Shown here in pieces: positions 5,261 through 7,311 of a DNA stretch of 7,311 nucleotides. The stretch is from Armatimonadota bacterium (GTDB taxonomy: Bacteria > Armatimonadota > Chthonomonadetes > Chthonomonadales > Chthonomonadaceae): NCBI GenBank assembly GCA_026392135.1, contig JAPLCR010000069.1, forward strand, positions 1 through 7,311, read 5' to 3'. Both the position numbers and the translations under genes were made by a program. The notes under the pieces are model-generated. The model did not search any database. It had not been told where the DNA came from and saw only the letters and a program-made list of their open reading frames with translations. Each line of letters starts with the position of its first letter. Positions within the stretch are counted from its first letter, which is position 1.

Positions 5261-7156
5261 TCATAACGACTCATTTGGCGTCTGTTGGTAAGCATTCAGT
5301 AATTGCCACTCAAACGGAAAGTCCAACTGAGCCTCCAAAGAGCGTTTAACACGCCTTAGTAGGCTTTCACGCGCTGCTTGATCACGCGGAAGCTCTATAT
5401 CGACCAGTAAGACAAAAAAGGCTCGCTCCGGAAGAAATTTGACCTGCTTGCGTACGAGATAGGCTTCCTTAATAACTCCGACACTCTGCAACTGAGCGGA
5501 AAGCCCTTCCAGCATCTGCCCAGCGAGTTCAGGCGGCAAAAACACATCGGTTGGTCGTACTCTTACCCGTTCCTCATGCGCCTGCTCGTAGAGACTCACC
5601 GCGCCCAAATAACGGCGCCGGTAGAGATTGGCTTCTTCTACTCTCTCTGCATCCATGCAGAACACAAAGAGCAGGCGACAAGCTGGGAGTACTGCATCTG
5701 AGTCGTACTGCATTGCTCGCTCAAGATAGGCTACTCCCCGTTCATCTTTCACTCTCAATAGCACACGCCCCAAGTGAAAATTTGCTTCGGGGTTATAGGT
5801 GTCCGCCTCCCACGCCTGTTTATAAATTGGATACGCCTCTTCTTCCGACTCATACTTCTCCAAGAGACGGGCAAACGATATCACCTCATCCGTTCGCAGG
5901 GACTCACGCCGTACATGATAGCCCTGCAAGAGGGATATGTCCTCCTGTGCATCGGCAAACCCCTCTTCCCAACTCCTCTCCGCCTCCTGTGCCCAATGGA
6001 CTCCTAGTAGGCGTGTTAGCCCTGTTAACTGCTCACCAAGGTAAACTTTTGCCGCGCTGTCAATGGGAGCCGACCTCTTGTCCAGCGACTTTAGATAGTC
6101 CTCTGTAGAGTAGCCTATCGCTGCAAGGCGTTCTGCCATTGCCGGATGTGTGTCGTTGTAATCCGTCTTAACACGCACAGCGATGTCCATCCACAAAATA
6201 GCCTCGGCTCTTGGTATAGGGCGATTCAGCGTCTCAGCCACGCGCTCAAAAAGATTGGAAGGAGGTTCAGGAGAGTAGTATACCTCTTTGTGAAGCGGCT
6301 CCCAAAACTCTTGCCTCAACCAGGAATCCGCCACAAAAACCTGAACCAAAGCACTGCCGGCTGTCTCCACATCCGTCAGCTCAACAGATGCCCTATCCGC
6401 ATCATATTCGTCGGCACGCGCAAAAGCAAACGTGTAGGCACTAAAAAAGGGAACATACCAGCGGTAAAACGTTCCAAAAATAAGCCGGGTCAGCACACTT
6501 GGAGAGCGTGTTAGGTCGTCATAAAGTGACCACCAGAAGCTACGTAACTGATATATACGATGCCGGAAATACGAATTTTGCCGAGATAGGTGCCCCAACT
6601 CATGCCCTAATACAGCACGAAATTGTGCAGGCGACAAGGCAAGCATAAGAGGGAACCCCAAGGCAAGGCGGTTTGCATAACCACGCATAAACCCTTTTCG
6701 ACGATACTGAAACACCCCCGCATTAAACTTCTCGTGCAGGTATATCGCCTCTATAGGCAGTGCAGACAGCTCTCCACACATCTTATCTATCAGCGCGAAC
6801 AGTGACGGGGCATCCGCTCTACTCAATTCGATACCGCCCTCTAACGGAGGGGTGGCTATCCACAGTGCCTTTCCAATAAAAAGGGCAAACACCCCTAACA
6901 ACACACCTACCTCAAGCGCAGAGACTGTCCTACCCGGGGGGCGGCTCCCCTGTGAAACTATCACAATGAGGCTGAGGCAGAGCGCGATGAAGATACCTAA
7001 CCAAAGAAACAGATAGGCGTGTCCCAGTGCCGCGAGTAGCCTTATTCGCACGCGGTAGGCGAATGGGTGTTCACGAGCATATGCTTCCAGCCTCTTAATA
7101 TAGGTCTCATACGCACGGAACTGCTCTTCTGGTACTGCTTGGGGCGTATACGCCAT
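5261..7156 (-). CDS. Membrane M48 zinc metallopeptidase with TPR repeats
   Basis: Predicted Ste24/HtpX-type (M48) zinc protease of 631 aa, which would cut misfolded or regulatory membrane or envelope proteins. Order of parts: a charged N-terminal helix (about 10-40), two membrane segments (about 46-68 and 80-101), the peptidase domain (about 110-350) and a TPR-like helical region (about 425-520, with the clearest repeat around 437-485). A C-terminal tail of about 110 residues follows that I do not recognise. The active site is HELGH (185-189), giving His185, Glu186 and His189; the third zinc ligand is most likely Glu250 in ADEYDAD (248-254). Its length is about twice that of HtpX. The M48-plus-TPR pairing recalls BepA (YfgC), but BepA is periplasmic without these membrane segments. 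ATG 7156 lies 3 nt after the stop of the upstream gene, with purine-rich AAGAAGATAAGAG just before it, so the two are probably translationally coupled. Family assignment is firm; the substrate is unknown. Confidence 0.9.
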   Translation of the reverse strand: MAYTPQAVPEEQFRAYETYIKRLEAYAREHPFAYRVRIRLLAALGHAYLFLWLGIFIALCLSLIVIVSQGSRPPGRTVSALEVGVLLGVFALFIGKALWIATPPLEGGIELSRADAPSLFALIDKMCGELSALPIEAIYLHEKFNAGVFQYRRKGFMRGYANRLALGFPLMLALSPAQFRAVLGHELGHLSRQNSYFRHRIYQLRSFWWSLYDDLTRSPSVLTRLIFGTFYRWYVPFFSAYTFAFARADEYDADRASVELTDVETAGSALVQVFVADSWLRQEFWEPLHKEVYYSPEPPSNLFERVAETLNRPIPRAEAILWMDIAVRVKTDYNDTHPAMAERLAAIGYSTEDYLKSLDKRSAPIDSAAKVYLGEQLTGLTRLLGVHWAQEAERSWEEGFADAQEDISLLQGYHVRRESLRTDEVISFARLLEKYESEEEAYPIYKQAWEADTYNPEANFHLGRVLLRVKDERGVAYLERAMQYDSDAVLPACRLLFVFCMDAERVEEANLYRRRYLGAVSLYEQAHEERVRVRPTDVFLPPELAGQMLEGLSAQLQSVGVIKEAYLVRKQVKFLPERAFFVLLVDIELPRDQAARESLLRRVKRSLEAQLDFPFEWQLLNAYQQTPNESL

Positions 7157-7159
7157 CTC

Positions 7160-7311
7160 TTATCTTCTTCGCCTATCTCGTTTGTAAACCGTAGCACCCT
7201 CAACGGTCTGCATACGATTGTAGTACCCGTTATGATTCAAACTGGTAAAAACGTAATGCTCAAAGGGCCAGACAATGCCGCTATGTAGCTGTTTGATAAG
7301 GGACTTACTCT
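7160..7311 (-). CDS. 3' end of an unidentified gene (cut by window edge)
   Basis: The minus-strand reading frame that ends with TAA at 7162-7160 is open all the way to the window edge, giving 49 C-terminal residues. The other two frames on this strand are stopped inside the stretch. The residues include HSGIVWPFEHYVF, then NHNGYYNRMQTVEG, and a basic end YKRDRRRR before the stop. The composition looks like real protein, and the stop lies 3 nt before the M48 start, which fits an upstream operon partner. I do not recognise the family from this fragment; the basic end could contact nucleic acid or acidic lipids, but that is speculation. Confidence 0.55.
   Translation of the reverse strand, partial: SKSLIKQLHSGIVWPFEHYVFTSLNHNGYYNRMQTVEGATVYKRDRRRR

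Noticed and set aside
5551..6108. 185-codon open frame on the plus strand
   Set aside because: It lies wholly antisense to the M48-TPR gene, is rich in Pro, Arg and Leu as expected of a shadow frame, and has no recognisable motif.

Overview
This window looks like ordinary bacterial chromosome of intermediate base composition, packed with genes and free of mobile elements, phage genes, CRISPR arrays or RNA genes that I can see. The lineage cannot be fixed from the sequence. Three things resemble Armatimonadota or PVC-group bacteria more than well-studied model phyla: a secreted CE7-type esterase with an N-terminal beta-domain and no RGQ motif, a long membrane M48 peptidase fused to TPR repeats, and an orphan YfhO-type membrane protein. 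That placement is a low-confidence inference.

Layout from left to right. A large YfhO-family multi-pass membrane protein lies on the minus strand (13-2232). It is divergent from a purine/methylthio-nucleoside phosphorylase on the plus strand (2307-3086). The short region between them holds a good sigma70-type promoter for the yfhO-like gene, whose -35 box overlaps the start codon of the phosphorylase. The phosphorylase runs convergently, with only 9 bp between stop codons, into a secreted acetylxylan-esterase-like hydrolase on the minus strand (3096-4427). That hydrolase has its own promoter -10 box and a strong Shine-Dalgarno sequence. Upstream of it is an AT-rich spacer of about 215 bp (4428-4642) with a perfect 46-bp palindrome (4553-4598) and a small GC-rich hairpin (4600-4616).

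The right half is one tight minus-strand cluster read right to left: the 3' end of an unidentified gene (7160-7311, cut by the window edge), the M48-TPR membrane metallopeptidase (5261-7156, starting 3 nt after the previous stop), and a HAD-IIIA phosphatase of the GmhB/HisB-N type (4643-5197). The hairpin and palindrome probably mark the end of this transcription unit.

The genes do not form one obvious pathway. The phosphorylase is purine or methylthio-nucleoside salvage. The esterase is extracytoplasmic carbohydrate deacylation. YfhO and the HAD phosphatase could both serve cell-surface glycans, and the M48-TPR protein probably serves membrane or envelope protein quality control. I see no convincing previously undescribed multi-gene system. 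The items most worth a second look are the 46-bp palindrome, the overlapping divergent promoter, the RGQ-less CE7 subfamily member and the 6-oxopurine-type active site of the phosphorylase.
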